Shown here piece after piece: positions 1 through 12,784 of a DNA stretch of 64,000 nucleotides; within the stretch, counting starts at the first letter, position 1; every line of letters starts with the position of its first letter. Location of the stretch: positions 15,733,447-15,797,446 of the forward strand of contig OZ038322.1 of NCBI GenBank assembly GCA_964035795.1, given 5' to 3'. A program made the translations under genes and the position numbers. Source of the DNA: Pterobdella sp. o SKG-2022 (lineage: Eukaryota; Annelida; Clitellata; Hirudinida; Piscicolidae). A model generated the notes under the pieces. It did no database searches and was not told the origin of the DNA. It saw nothing but the letters and a program-made list of their open reading frames with translations.

Positions 1-415
1 AACATTAAACAAAATAACATGAGTTTTAAGGATTTAAAAAAGTTATCACATAAGTGCATGAAAACACAAGTATAAAAAGTGCAATAAAAAAAAACCACAA
101 AATTAAAGAATTTTGAACAAGCCTGTGGATAAATAGAAAAATAATATTAATATTTGCATATTGGTATACTACAATTTGATATTTATATTTGATTTTTAAA
201 TGTAGCAGTTTAAACAATCACAAATTTTTATCAATAAAAATTTTTTCATAAATGAATACAAGTTTAAACTAACAAATACATTCATAAATAAATACGAACC
301 AAATATTTGAAATTTTAAGCATTTTGGCATGAATCTTTTCAGAGACCTGCTTTTATTTGTACGGTGAGATATTTCATCTATTTACTACTGGTAAGTCTGC
401 ATACTGATACTTTAT
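1..415. other. Downstream flank of the DAPK-like gene
   Basis: AT-rich sequence after the TAA stop of the minus-strand DAPK-like gene. It should contain that gene's 3' untranslated region. I see no coding potential, RNA gene or repeat I can support. Confidence 0.5.
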
Positions 416-3400
416 TTACTGATAATTCGACATTTTCGTATAAAAACCATCCGGTGCATCTTTTTCTAGTTTGAAGGGATCATCATCATCAAAAACTCCT
501 TGCCCTTCAAACACATCATAGTTATCATCGAAGTACATGTCTTCCTCCAAGGGAGGGTCGTCACTATTGTTACTGGCATCATCTTTTTGCATTTCAAAAA
601 AACCCCCTTCTATATTATAGTGATAGTTTTCTTCGTTAGAATTTTTAAAGAATGTTTTACTTTTGAAGCTTTTTATGTTTTCATCGTTATTATTGGCGCT
701 TATGTTGTTATACTGGCGAAAAAAATCGCCATTATCATCAGCGATTTCATCATCGTAATCAACTTCGTCTTCAGTATCTTCATCGTCAGAGCGATATGTG
801 AGGGGGCACATTTTGTAAATGACATCAACTGCATCATTACGACCAAGACCTTTCAACTTATCAATCAGATTACCAATAGTGAAATTCTTTGTCTGGCTTT
901 GAGTATCTTCATGCTCTTTGTTTTTGTTTACGGTCTTTTTAAGTTCATTCAAAAGCTGGAAAATACGATCAGTTTTGCTAATCGGAAATTGATTTGCAGA
1001 AGCACTGTCGAACTGAGGAATCTGGTTGGAAAGGCCCAGAACAATGGCCAGCATGCACCAGTCACATCCCTTCTGGTCGCTAGGGTCCAACAGAAAAGCC
1101 AACGTTCTCCTTGTTTGTAAGTCAAGCGCATTCAAAGGTAAATCTATGGCTAAAGTGATAGTATCAAATAGCTCAGGATTTCCAAAAGCTAGCAAATCTG
1201 TTAAAGATTCAACGTTTTCTTCGTCGTTTTCTCCTTCATAACATATAATAGCATCTACTCCAGAATGCTGGTATGCTTCTAGAATTTGTCTTTGCGAGAA
1301 TGATTGAACATTTTTTTTATGTTCTGCCAACTGAGTTGCACTGAGAATCTGATGGTAAACGTCAAGAGAAGGACAACACATAGAAATTGTATTTTCTACT
1401 AAAAAACGAGTTTTTTTCATTATTTCAAAAAGTTCTTTGGAAGCATTCGTAGGACCTCTGCATTTAATTTCTATGTAACTTGTACAACAATAACACAGGT
1501 TGTTGGCACTTTTGCAAATACTCCTGAAACTTTGGCTTGAAAGATTTTTCGAAGACGTTTCTTCATTATTACAACACTCACAACAGCCCTCCTCCAAAAT
1601 CACTAATACCTCTATGTCTTCCTTCGCTAATTTAAATGCATGATAAGAAAGTTCCAACTTATCAAAACTATTTTTTTCGAGTTCTCTCTTTCTCATTTCA
1701 AACTGAATTTTGCTGAAAATTTGACCAAGCTGGTTATAGGCAGTGTTGAAGTCTTCATCAAGGACGCTGTTTGAACCTTCTGTTAAAGGGCTTATGAGGT
1801 ATGGTGGCAGAATTGGATGAATGATTCCGAAGTTTTTAGTTTTTTGAAAAGTCTTTGTTTTAGGACTTTCTTGGCAATTTGATTCTTTCTCGAGCAAAAC
1901 TCCATTTTTATGGTTATCACAATTGACTGGACTTGGAGGCGAAATGGGTTGAAAATCAAAATCATTTATCAAATAGTTTTTTTTTCTGAGCTGTAGAGAT
2001 TTTTCAACATTAGAATGACAATATTGGCACTCGAGAATATAACGACTACCGGCATATACAAAGTTTTTTGCGTTTTCTGAAGAATACTCTTCCCAAACTA
2101 GTTTGTTTTTAAGAGTAAAATTGAGACAAGGTATCTCATATTCACAGCCGAAATCATTTACATCTTTTGACTGCAAGCTATTCAGTTCTAATACAGACAA
2201 TGACTTTTTTTTTAATTTGAGTTTGCCTTCTTCAAATATACTGTTAGAATCTTTTCCTTTTATTTCACACCGATTACACAGTCCTAGAGCTTCCAACAGA
2301 TGCAGCACTTCACTTATTTCAAAGTCAGGAAACAAAAAATGAAAGTCTTCGTTGCTGTAAAACCCTGATTTTTTGCAAGTGGAAATCATTTCATAAGATA
2401 ATAAACTGCCTAGTAATTCACCACACAACCAATTAACATCTAGCACAACTAAGTCATCTTCGCCTTCTTTTGTTTCAACAAAAACCACCTGTGAGTTCCA
2501 TTCAATATTTGTATAATTTGCTATTAAGAAATTCTAAACGTACCTCTCCCATAATTTGTAATTTGTATATAAGTTCTTTGAGATGCTCATGCCCGCACAA
2601 CAGATTCGAAGTGTTTCTCACATACTCGATAAAATTTTGCCACGTCACCACAGGATAACCGCTAAGAATTTTTCTCCAATATGGTAGAGAAACTATCGTT
2701 GAATCGGAAAATCCTGAACCCAAAGGCAAATTCTTAAAAAAATAGGTTTTTATAGTACAAATCCAAAAATAAAAACAAAAAGCTATTTATTTTTGAAACC
2801 GTAATATGGAAGTTAAAAATACTTACATGACAAATCATTTTTTTCAACTGGGCAAGACATGTCTTGAGGGGAGTGAGTGAGTATGTTTGTGCAGAGTCAA
2901 CGAGGAAAATTAATGGGTGGATTTCCAAATCCATCCAATAGACACTCTTCATACACATGTATAACTGAAAAGTTTTAGAAAATATTTAAACTTGAGAAGT
3001 TTGCTTAGTTTTGAAGGGTTCCATTTTGTTGCTTTAAATTTTTTAAAGCTGAACACCTACTTCGTGTAATCTTTTTTTGAGTTCTGATCCTTCAAGCGCG
3101 GCCAATTGGGCTTTTGATAAACCGTTTGCAATACCCACCAAAACGACTTTTGCTTTTGTATGTAACTGACCTTCTTTTGCTATCAAACAAACAAAACATC
3201 AAAAACTTAGTCAAATTAAAAATTAACTAACTATTCGCAACTAACCTATAGGTTCAGAAGCAGGTAGTCGAGATTTTAAAAAATTCAGCCAAAAATTTAT
3301 TTTTTTGAACTGTCGAATGGGATTCATAAAATTTAAGGAGTTATTGGAAGCTGTGGGTGATTGTAATGGAGTGGTCGGTGGTGTCTGCAAGATGGGTGTC

Positions 3401-6400
3401 TGCAAAAGATCGAAGCACACCATATGAATGCAGTTTACATCACCAATGAATTTATCGTACAGGGGATAGTAATTCTCATAGCCTGAAAACTCCCAAACGC
3501 TCAGTTCACCAACCCCATCTTTGAAAATTATGTTAATGGATTTAAATTTACTTTATTAATTTTCAGTTCTAAAAGAAATATATTTTTTTAATTGAATGCA
3601 TAAAATTTTATTTACTCGATATGTTGCTGTTAGTTACTTGGATTCCTTTTGTATAACATGAGTGGCTTGGAGAGAGGCATGTGAAAGATTTGTCCAGATC
3701 TAAATGCCGAATGTCTTCTTAAAAAATTATCATTAAACAAATTTAATACTTTTTCTAAAAATAAAGTTTAATCTTACATAATAATGATTTTAATAATAGA
3801 TAGCCATAACTTTAAGTTGGTTTACTTTTAAAATGTACTTCGTGGTTGACAATGGATGGAATGCTGCTGATGGATGAGGATGAGGAAGAAGGAGGCGTGG
3901 AAAAGCTTTTGTTTGGGAGGGGCTTCAATTTCATGAAAATTTAATTTTAATTATGAAGAAGTTTAACTTGAAACTATGAAAGTAAAAAACAGACTCACCG
4001 AAGTTTCATAGGACTTTCTTTTGAAGTACTTCCCAAAGAAACCAACGCCTAATGCTTGTATTAACTTAGTCTTTCCTACTCCACTACAACCAAACACTTT
4101 CATTTTCACTCTTTCCATCTTACCACTTCCTCTCATCAATTGCCTCCTATATGCTTGTTGCTTTTCCTGCATTTTCATAACAATGAATAAATATTATTTT
4201 GCATAAAGTTCAGTTATATAAACATACTGGGGTGAGTTTTGAAAGTAACTCTGCCGTATCGTTTTTCCCTTTCGCCATCGCCATCATGTGTGCCGTCACA
4301 TTATTCTTTTGACATGCAAAAAAAATATTCTCAATTTAACTATAAACACTCTATTATTGAAGCATAAAAAACAAAAAATCGAAAATTTCAAAAGTGCAGC
4401 TGAGACCCACCTTGAAGGAGTAATTGAGGGCAGCTCCATGCAGTAGAAGGCATCTGACAATCTCTGTGTGGCCCAGGTTCGCTGCGATGTGTAGGGCTGT
4501 TTTGCCCATCTAGAAATATTCATTCCCAAAGTCAAGCTTTATGTTGGAATGAACTCACTAAAATATTTAAATTGAAAAATTATTTCTAATAAGAATTAAA
4601 ATTCAATAAAATATTTAAAAGCTCGAATCAGTGCATGAAAGAAAGTTAAAAAAAACATTATTTAAAAAATTCCATTAAACAAGACATAAAAAATTTCTAT
4701 TCACATATAAATCAGTGATAATCTTTTAATTAACAATTAAAAAACAGTGGTAATTACTGTATTAAGGATAAAAACAGTAAAATCACCTTATTAACCGCGT
4801 CTACATTGCATCGGTGCCAGCAAAGAAGCTGCACCAGCTTGAGGAGACCAGACTGGCAAACCACATGCAGGGATGTATCACCGTTCTGATCCACTAAGTT
4901 TATGTTCAGTTTGTTGTTTGTTAATAACTGCTTAACAACAAGAAGATGCTGGCAGTGGCATGCAAGATGTAATGGGGTGCTACCCCTCTGTGAGAGTAAG
5001 CGGGTAATTTAGGTGAATAATCCAATATATAATTCTGAGTGATATATAATACATTTTAATTGTTTTTTTTCATAGATTTGTTATTGAAAAAAATTACGTA
5101 ATCTTTAATAAATTACTTACCATTTAAAAATCTGATAACTATTTTTGAATTTATAAAATTATTTTTGAAGCAATACTTGACAGATATTGTTTCTTTTTTG
5201 GCAATTAAAAAAAAAATTTAGTCTTCAAAAAATTAGAAATACTCGTATCAAAACTTGATCACTAAAAAGCCAACTTTATCAAGGCAGTTGACGTCAGCCC
5301 CATGCCTGATTAGGGCCTCCAAGCACGTGATGTTGCCTCGGCCTGCAGAAATATGCAGAGCTGTCTCGTGGTTCTGGAGTCAGTTCGGTGTTTTAGAGAT
5401 TAACGACACTATTTAAAGTCTTATTCTGTATATAATTATGCATAAATCTTGTCCTGAAATGTCTTTAAAAGCTTGGAATTTATCAAAGAAACTAGTGTAA
5501 AGTTGTGCCTATGATGTTTAAATTTTTATCAAATGGGGACAGCATATTTGGCTAAAGAGTTTAAGATATATATGAACATTCAAAAAAAAAGGTTTATATC
5601 GGTCATTCCGCTCAAAGTTGCTCCAAGTTTAAGTTTAACCCCCCAAAAAACAAAGAAAAAGTTTTGTGTAACTGGTCCTTCTCTGTGCAACTACCTCCAA
5701 AATAAACTAAGATCTTTTGCTTTCGGTCTTACTCGTGGCATGAAATTAAAGTTGTGTCTGTTTTCAAGGTTTTATGAATTTCAATTCCTTTCTTATTTTT
5801 GCATTACTTTATCTTAATCATTATTATATTTACATTTTTGTAACTGGTTTTTACGGAAATTCGAAGTTTACGTCGCTAATAATTTTCATTGTAATAAACT
5901 TTTTTTAAATATTCTGCAGAAGAATCACGAAACATATGAATAAACTGCATTATTTTAAATTCATGTCAATTTGGACATGAATAATCAAAAATTAAACATT
6001 GTTAACAATACATCTACTTCTCAGTTTCAACAATACAACCCTACTCTCGCCGTAAATCGAGTCTGAAAGCTGAAATAATTAACTAACCTTCGAAAAATTT
6101 CATTGATGAAATTATGAAGCTTAGTGTTGATCTAAACTGTACATATCTCTCACATTGTTTTTGACATCCAAGTACAATGAAGGCAGGCTGAATATAACAT
6201 CATACACTTCTGCTTCCAAGTCCAACCACGACACACAATGGGCAACAGTTTCCCCTTGCTGTAGTTTTGATAGGTGAGATATATCGAGTATATAGAATAA
6301 AGATGTTCTTCCTATAAAAGATTACTATTCATTGAAATTGTAAAACTTGATTCATTTTAATGACACTCATGTCATATTAAAATTTGAATTTAAATATAAA

Positions 6401-9400
6401 TTGATTAGCTCAAAATTGTGTCGTGAAATCAGTTAAGTTTTTAAAAGTATCAGTAGCGGTTAAAGTATATGCTCACTCAACTTTTTTTTACCTAATTCAT
6501 ATTTAAGAAATTTCGAACAAAAATATAGCTATGCTGAACCATGAATTATAAAACTAAAAATCAAGTACATAAAGTGGACATCTTGTATATAAGATTAATT
6601 TTCACTTAGATTTGTAAATTTAATTCATTCTTAATGGCTTTCATCTTATATCAAGAGTTAAAAATCCCGAAACTATGTCGTCATATTAGTTAAATTTCTG
6701 AAATATTGACCGTAGTTAACTTTTCATCTCATTTTACTTAATTCATCAAAAAAAATGTTAAAAAATATATAGTGAGCGAAATCACATTGGACGCATCATA
6801 TTTTTCAAACAAATTTTGATTCATAGACATTTTTTTGAAACACTGAAATTATCATATAAAAGCTTAGTAAAAATAAATAAAAGTAGTGTTTTTCAAAAAA
6901 CATAAAAAAATTTTTTTTAGAAAGATATATAACAAATAACAAAAAAGGGTAGCGAAATTTATTGTGCGCACAACTAAAACCAATCTTTTATTTTTCAGTA
7001 GAACCATATTATTTATTTTAATACTTTGTAATTTTACCTTTATTTAATATAACATCAATACAACGTTTTTTTATTGACCTAATCAACTTAATTAGCCTAT
7101 CATGAACAATATTGTCCCATGCTTCAGAAATTACATCTTTCAAGTCCTTTTTTGACCAATATTGCTTTCCATTGGCATAAACCAGTCTTGAAATATCGCC
7201 CCATAAATTCTCAATTGGATTCAAGTCAGGAGACTTGGAAACCCATGAAAGAATGGGCATTTCCATGTTCATTAACCAGTCTTGCTTCGGTAGAGGCATG
7301 GATTGGCGCTAAATCTTGCTGAAAAGTATATCCATCGGTATGATATTCACGCACAAATGGCAATATATATTCATTTAGCCTACGAATGTAATTCCCTGAT
7401 TTTTGTTACCTCCTAAAACTGCTAGTTTTGACTTACCGAAGGCACTAAACGCACCCCAAACCATCAAAAATCCACCACCAAGTTGACGTTTCGAAAATGT
7501 TAATTCTTTCATTCTTGAGTAATGCCAATGGAATTTAAAACCATTTGGTCCATTTAAATTCCATTTTTTTTTCGTCAGACCATACAATTTGACTCCATTC
7601 ATCATCCCAATAGATCCTTTCGTTGCACCATTTCAATCTATTTTCTTGATGTCGTTTTGTCAGAACTGGAGACGCCTTCATTTTCTTATATTGCAAATTG
7701 GGGTCGGAAGCTAAAATTTGTTGCACTCTTCGCTTGCAAATAGGTAAATTCAGAGTATTTTTTATTTCTTTTGCTGATAAACTACTATTTGAAGCGATGC
7801 GTTTCAAATTTCCCCTATATCTAGGTTTCATTTTTGAATGTCCTTTGCTTATTTTTGATTTCGGATGTTTTAAAAAATTATGGACGACTTCTTCCTATCT
7901 CTGAAGCTATCTTATTTCTACTCATTCCAGTTTTATGGTAAGCTAAAATAGTAATTTTTTCTTTTTCTGATAAATCATTTCCTGAACCCATATTTCGTAG
8001 TGAAAATAAGAATATTAGATGATTTAAAGTAGAGGAATATGTAAAAATGATTTATATATTTAATATTTAATATTAATTCGAATGTTTCATTAAGTATTAT
8101 AGACGGCAGAAGATTTTTCTCTTAGTGGGTACAATGAATTTCGCGGCGTCTTTTTGTAAATAGTGATGAATCTATATAAAAATTTAACTTCGGTTTTTTT
8201 GAAAAATACTGTATTTCTTTATTTTTATTAATCTTTAATACAATTATTTTAGTTTTTCATAAAAAATTTTAGTAGTGAAGAAAAGTGTAAAAAATACGGT
8301 GCGTCCAATGTGATTTCGCTCACTGTACTCTATAGCAATTATCACTTGATGATGTAAGCTTGTCCTACTAAAAGCTTCGTTTCTTCGTTTTAATAAATAC
8401 TTTGTGTTTGTTGACCTTACTATATTACTCTATACTAAATCATGAATAAATTAATTCAAGATCATTTTTATAAATCATAAATGAATCAACATCTTTATAT
8501 CACTGCACAACCCACTTAAATAAATCTACCATTGAATACCTCGTCAGTGTAGTTAATGTTAGCATGAAGATTGCATAACAGCTTGACCATGTCCAACCTT
8601 CCGTACTTTACAGCTGCTACTAGCGCAGTCTGGCCCGACTGATGGTTTCAAGTTCACATTGAAACTAGAGCAAACAAATTAGGAATTCACATAATGTGTT
8701 ACTTTGAAAAATTAAATCAATGAGTAACGTGATTATGGTTTCGTAAGAATAAATTTAGCTTAGATAAGTCGATTTGAACAAAAAGGTTTAGAATTTATTC
8801 AAAGCCAAAGTTTTGGATTTTATAAAGTCATCATAAGTCAATCCATTAACAAACAACCTTGTATAAGTATATTTCAATCTTCAACATTAACTACATTTCA
8901 AATATTAACGTAAAATACAAACAAATTGGTATTAAACTTTAATAAAAAAGAGACAAAGTATCGCAAACCTCATTGGGTGAATCAATATACGAGCCTTCCT
9001 TCACTAAGTACTCAACTATGTGCCCATTGCCCTGTCTGGCCGCCCAGTATAGCGGTGTTTCTAAGTGCTGTGTGTTATTGGTCGTTGTAAGCTTATTCTA
9101 CATTAACATATAGTGTTCTATTGAAATTTACAATGGCATGAGGCATTTTGGAAACGTTATGTTGGATTTTTATAAACGTTATATTGGTTAGTGTTTTATT
9201 ATTTAGAGGTTTGCCTTTTCTTTTATCAACGTTTATAAATTTATATTTTAGTAATTATATAATTGATGAATGTTTTTGAATTTTTAGATCTTTCAAGTCA
9301 AAAAACCTTCAACAAGATTATTAACTCTAAAAATTTTTTTCATACTAATATTTATTTCAATATTGCATGAAATCTAATTCCCAAATAAAAGATCCTACTT

Positions 9401-12367
9401 TATCTTTACAGTCGATTTCAGCTCCATTGGAAATAAGATATTTAACTACATCAAGGTGACCAGAAGAACTGCTGAAATGCAGGGCTGTTTCTAAGTGCTG
9501 TTGTGAGTTTTAAACATTAAGCTGTGTGAATCATTATACGTCGAGAAGTTTCTAGAATATGAATTGTTCATAATTATTTAAAAAAACGTTAGAATACCAA
9601 ATATGTACTCAGCAAAAACGACAAAAATTTAACGAAATCTTATATAATTAAAAAATAAAAGTTTTAAAATATCATTTGAATCTAAAAAGCTTTATGAATG
9701 TCTTTTAAAACCTTTCGTTTTTACTTTTATTATCTTTTAAGGTTCTAGCTATCACAAAAAACCTCATCCCTTATATTACTGTATAAAGTTACCACATTCA
9801 ATGAATGTGTAATGTGTTCAGCTGTAACTATTAATCTGTAACCCACCTTATTGTGAGAGTTAACGTTAATGATTTGCTGGTTGCCTTTCAGTAGGTCAAC
9901 CAATTCATTGAAGTTTCCTTCATCAGCTGCTTGTAGTAGACTGTCTATCATGTATGAATTCTCATCATCTTCCTATATATGAAATATTGATTTGTATAAG
10001 AGTTCCTGACGCTTAAATCTAACTAAATTCTCATTTGAATATTTTTCAATATGAAAAAGTTATTGACTTTGTCAAAAAATTTTCAAGTTTAACAAAATTA
10101 TTGTTTAAATAATTCAGCTTTCTGCTATGAAATTATGATTCCACAGCTGTCAAAGCGTGTTTTCATATCCAATTAAATAGTGGTTTAGAATTCTTAGACA
10201 AAACATAAAAGCACCTCAATACTGTTTAGCTCTATGAACTGTTTTATCATATTGAAGACATTATATCAGTGAAGACCAATTTAGTGCAAGAAGTCTGGGT
10301 GTGAAGTAGGAATTAACAGTGTGTTTAAAATGTCATGTGCTTGCGTTACACAGGTATGAAAGACACTACAGAAGAATTATTTGTTTAAAATCTTCTCAAC
10401 GGTGTAAGTATTCAACGATTCTTCAAATTACTACCTTGTTTTTGCATTTAAAATTCCAATAATTCCTTTCTTTTCTGGGAGGAAAATATGACAGTATCTT
10501 CTAATTCTATACAGTTTATCGATATTTTCAACTAAGAGATAATTAATCTGAATTAATTAAGCCAGTTCTTAATCTATCAATATCTGGTTTGTTAGTCGTT
10601 TCAAGGTAACTACAATACGTGCAATACAAACTTCTTATTAATTCTTCGTTGAAAACTTGGCAGAGTTTTTACTTATATAAAAGTTTATCATTACATAAAT
10701 TCTGTATTTTCGTACACGAATACTAAAATAATCCAAGCTTGAACGAAGGCTGAATACAAAATATAGTTAAAACACTTTTATATAATTTTTATACATATGA
10801 GGTTAGAACTCGAGTTTATCATAGTAGAATACACACGGCATAACCAAGCTTTGTCAATGAATAGATATGTATTGCAACTTGAAATAGTTCAATGCGTGTC
10901 TCAGTGAAAAATGTCATATATATCTTACATACCATGTAATAAAACGAACAATCTAGCCTACAAATAATATTATTATACCTTACCAGATAATAGACCAAAT
11001 AGACACTAACTAATAGCCTAAGAAATTATTAAATAATCTTTGGAATTAGAAAATTTTTTGAACAGTTTCTATCATAAAACACAAAGCTTTTTCGTTAACA
11101 GTTTCAAGTCATTCTTGAAATACCTCAAAAACGATTGAAACCTCTTTTTGTTTACTTTTAAAACACGTTAAGGTTTTATTTATAAGCGCCTTAACGAACA
11201 TTGTTAAAACACAGTGGGTTTTGAATAACTTTATTCGGCATTTTTAGTCTGTTCATTTTTTTGAAATCATTAAAAATTTCTGTAATTTGTATATTAAAAG
11301 CATGCCATACAATGGTACCGGTTTAATTTTCCCACTCATTATCTATTTATTCATTATAAGTTACCCATAATTGACGTTAGTCTTAACATTTATTTCAATT
11401 CTATATTTCTTGTAACTTTTCATATGAATAAAAGTAAAACAAGTAAGAAAGTTCGTTTAAATAAGATTTTATGCAAATATTTATTATAGAGTGAAATAAT
11501 ATTAAAGTAATGTTTTAAATTTTGGAAAGATGCCAGTGATACTTTATAGTGAAACTAATTAAAACCTCTAAAAATATTTTCATATTAAAATTCTCTGAGT
11601 TTTCCAATATGGGAAATACAATACAGCGTTAAATAAGTTATTTGATATTGTGGGTTTGGAAAAAGATTAAACTCCATAATTTTTTATGAATGAAGGAGTT
11701 CGAAAGCACTTTCATTTTTTAAAAATATCAACTCAGTTTGTGAATTAAGGATATGCAAGTGTGTGTGAAAAGGTAACATTGAAAAATATATTACTGTAGA
11801 TTGTTAAGTTAAAAAAGATAATGTCTTTATGATTAAACCATGAAAAACTAGGCATTGAATTGACTTTGATAAAAATTTTCCACAATTGATTAAGTTGAAG
11901 CTTGTATACGCTTTTATTAACTGAAAATCGATCAGAATTTATCTTCCATTGCCTCAATTGAAGCTTTCAACTGCGAATATTGATGTACAGGTGGCAAAGT
12001 GCTCATAATGTTAAGTGAAAAAAAATTATATCTTGACAAATTTTTCTTGTTAATTGGGTCGAGTTTTTTATTGCTTACATGCGAAATTTTCATTGAACGA
12101 AATTTCAATTGGAAACCAAAAAAATTAGTTATTTATTGAAAAATTCAATAAAATAAACTGAATAGGAAGCTCAAAAAACATGCAAGATAATTAATAAGTT
12201 GAAATGGTCTTGGAATGAGCGTAGTATAATTAAATAGAACGAAATAATATTGAATGTAAAGCGTAATAACTTACATGTACTATGTCAAAAAGTGCTTTAT
12301 TCATTCTTTTTCCAGCAAGACATAAACTTGTGAGGTCATTATAAGTCCAATATTGACACTGAGACAT
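416..12367 (-). CDS. DAPK-type ankyrin-ROC-COR-death domain protein lacking a kinase domain
   Basis: Eighteen inferred exons: 12367-12275, 9972-9847, 9497-9399, 9067-8969, 8638-8540, ~6270-6165, 5373-5275, 4987-4787, 4509-4411, 4305-4228, 4166-3999, 3922-3839, one uncertain at ~3720-3635, 3518-3246, 3179-3061, 2964-2827, 2732-2544, 2488-416. Phases agree across nearly all joins. The product is about 1,360 residues: a short N-terminus, about nine ankyrin repeats (residues ~45-365), a ROC GTPase-like segment with P-loop GCSGVGKT near residue 392, a COR region, and a C-terminal death domain (LLDPSDQKGCDWCMLAIVLG) followed by an acidic tail. This order matches the non-kinase part of death-associated protein kinase 1, a cytoskeletal regulator of apoptosis and autophagy. 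No kinase motif lies upstream or in the 2.3-kb first intron. The first exon is the least certain, because its only support is an ATG, a GTAAGT donor and matching phase. Confidence 0.85.
6770..8325 (-). mobile_element. Decayed Tc1/mariner transposon in a DAPK-like intron
   Basis: A 1,556-bp element bounded by 26-bp terminal inverted repeats (6770-6795 and 8300-8325, beginning YAGTGAGCGAAATCAC), which differ only at the outermost base, with TA target-site duplications at 6768-6769 and 8326-8327. Transposase reading frames run on the minus strand from an ATG near 7992 to 7018. They show an N-terminal helix-turn-helix region with the DLSEKEK motif, then the catalytic blocks WSDE, FQQD and DLNPIENLWG (the DDE triad, spacing typical of Tc1). 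The frame is interrupted by a stop just after the first helix-turn-helix and by at least two frame changes, so no functional transposase is made. The element lies in the same orientation as its host gene. Confidence 0.9.
8335..8440 (+). repeat. Diverged copy of the hairpin repeat family (copy A)
   Basis: Directly beside the Tc1 element. It shares the blocks CACTTGATGATGTAAG, AAAAGCTTCGT and ACTTTGTGTTTGTT in the same order as the copies at 19213, 39838 and 42388. Diverged, so boundaries are approximate. Confidence 0.5.
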
Positions 12368-12784
12368 GATCTTTCACTTAAATATATATTTTTTTCTGCT
12401 CTCACTTCATTCCACAACACAATAATTTAAACAACTGTTCAGTTTGGGAGCTATGCTATTCAATAATACGAATTTGTATAATGGGAATATTATTTAAATT
12501 TATAATTTGCATTATATGTAATATTACGCATAGTTAGGCACGAGAATGCAGACAACTTTTTAATCCTGTGATGTAATCATGTGGATTTTGAAACAAGATT
12601 TTGAAACAAATTTTATCGTCTCTATTATGGCTTAATAATTAAATTTGTCTTTTCATTTTTATAAAAATTTGTTTCAGCGATTTTTATCATTAACTATAAT
12701 TTTTAATTTATAATGAAAACACAGATTTTGTAGACTCATCTCTCCAAGTTAAAAGGGAATTTTATTTAACGAAAAAATATAAAA
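12368..12784. promoter_or_regulatory. Divergent intergenic region between the DAPK-like gene and ALKBH3
   Basis: The two predicted start codons face away from each other across 417 bp. It is AT-rich and I see no clear TATA box placed for either gene. The arrangement implies that both promoters sit here, possibly shared. This is inference from gene placement only and depends on the DAPK-like first exon being correct. Confidence 0.45.

Noticed and set aside
500..1241. Plus-strand frames of 206 and 71 codons
   Set aside because: They are antisense shadows of the last DAPK-like exon.
9973..12274. Hidden kinase exons in the first intron of the DAPK-like gene
   Set aside because: I looked on the minus strand for HRD, DFG/DPE and APE type motifs and found none. 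The 70-codon frame at 11745-11957 is low-complexity AT-rich sequence.
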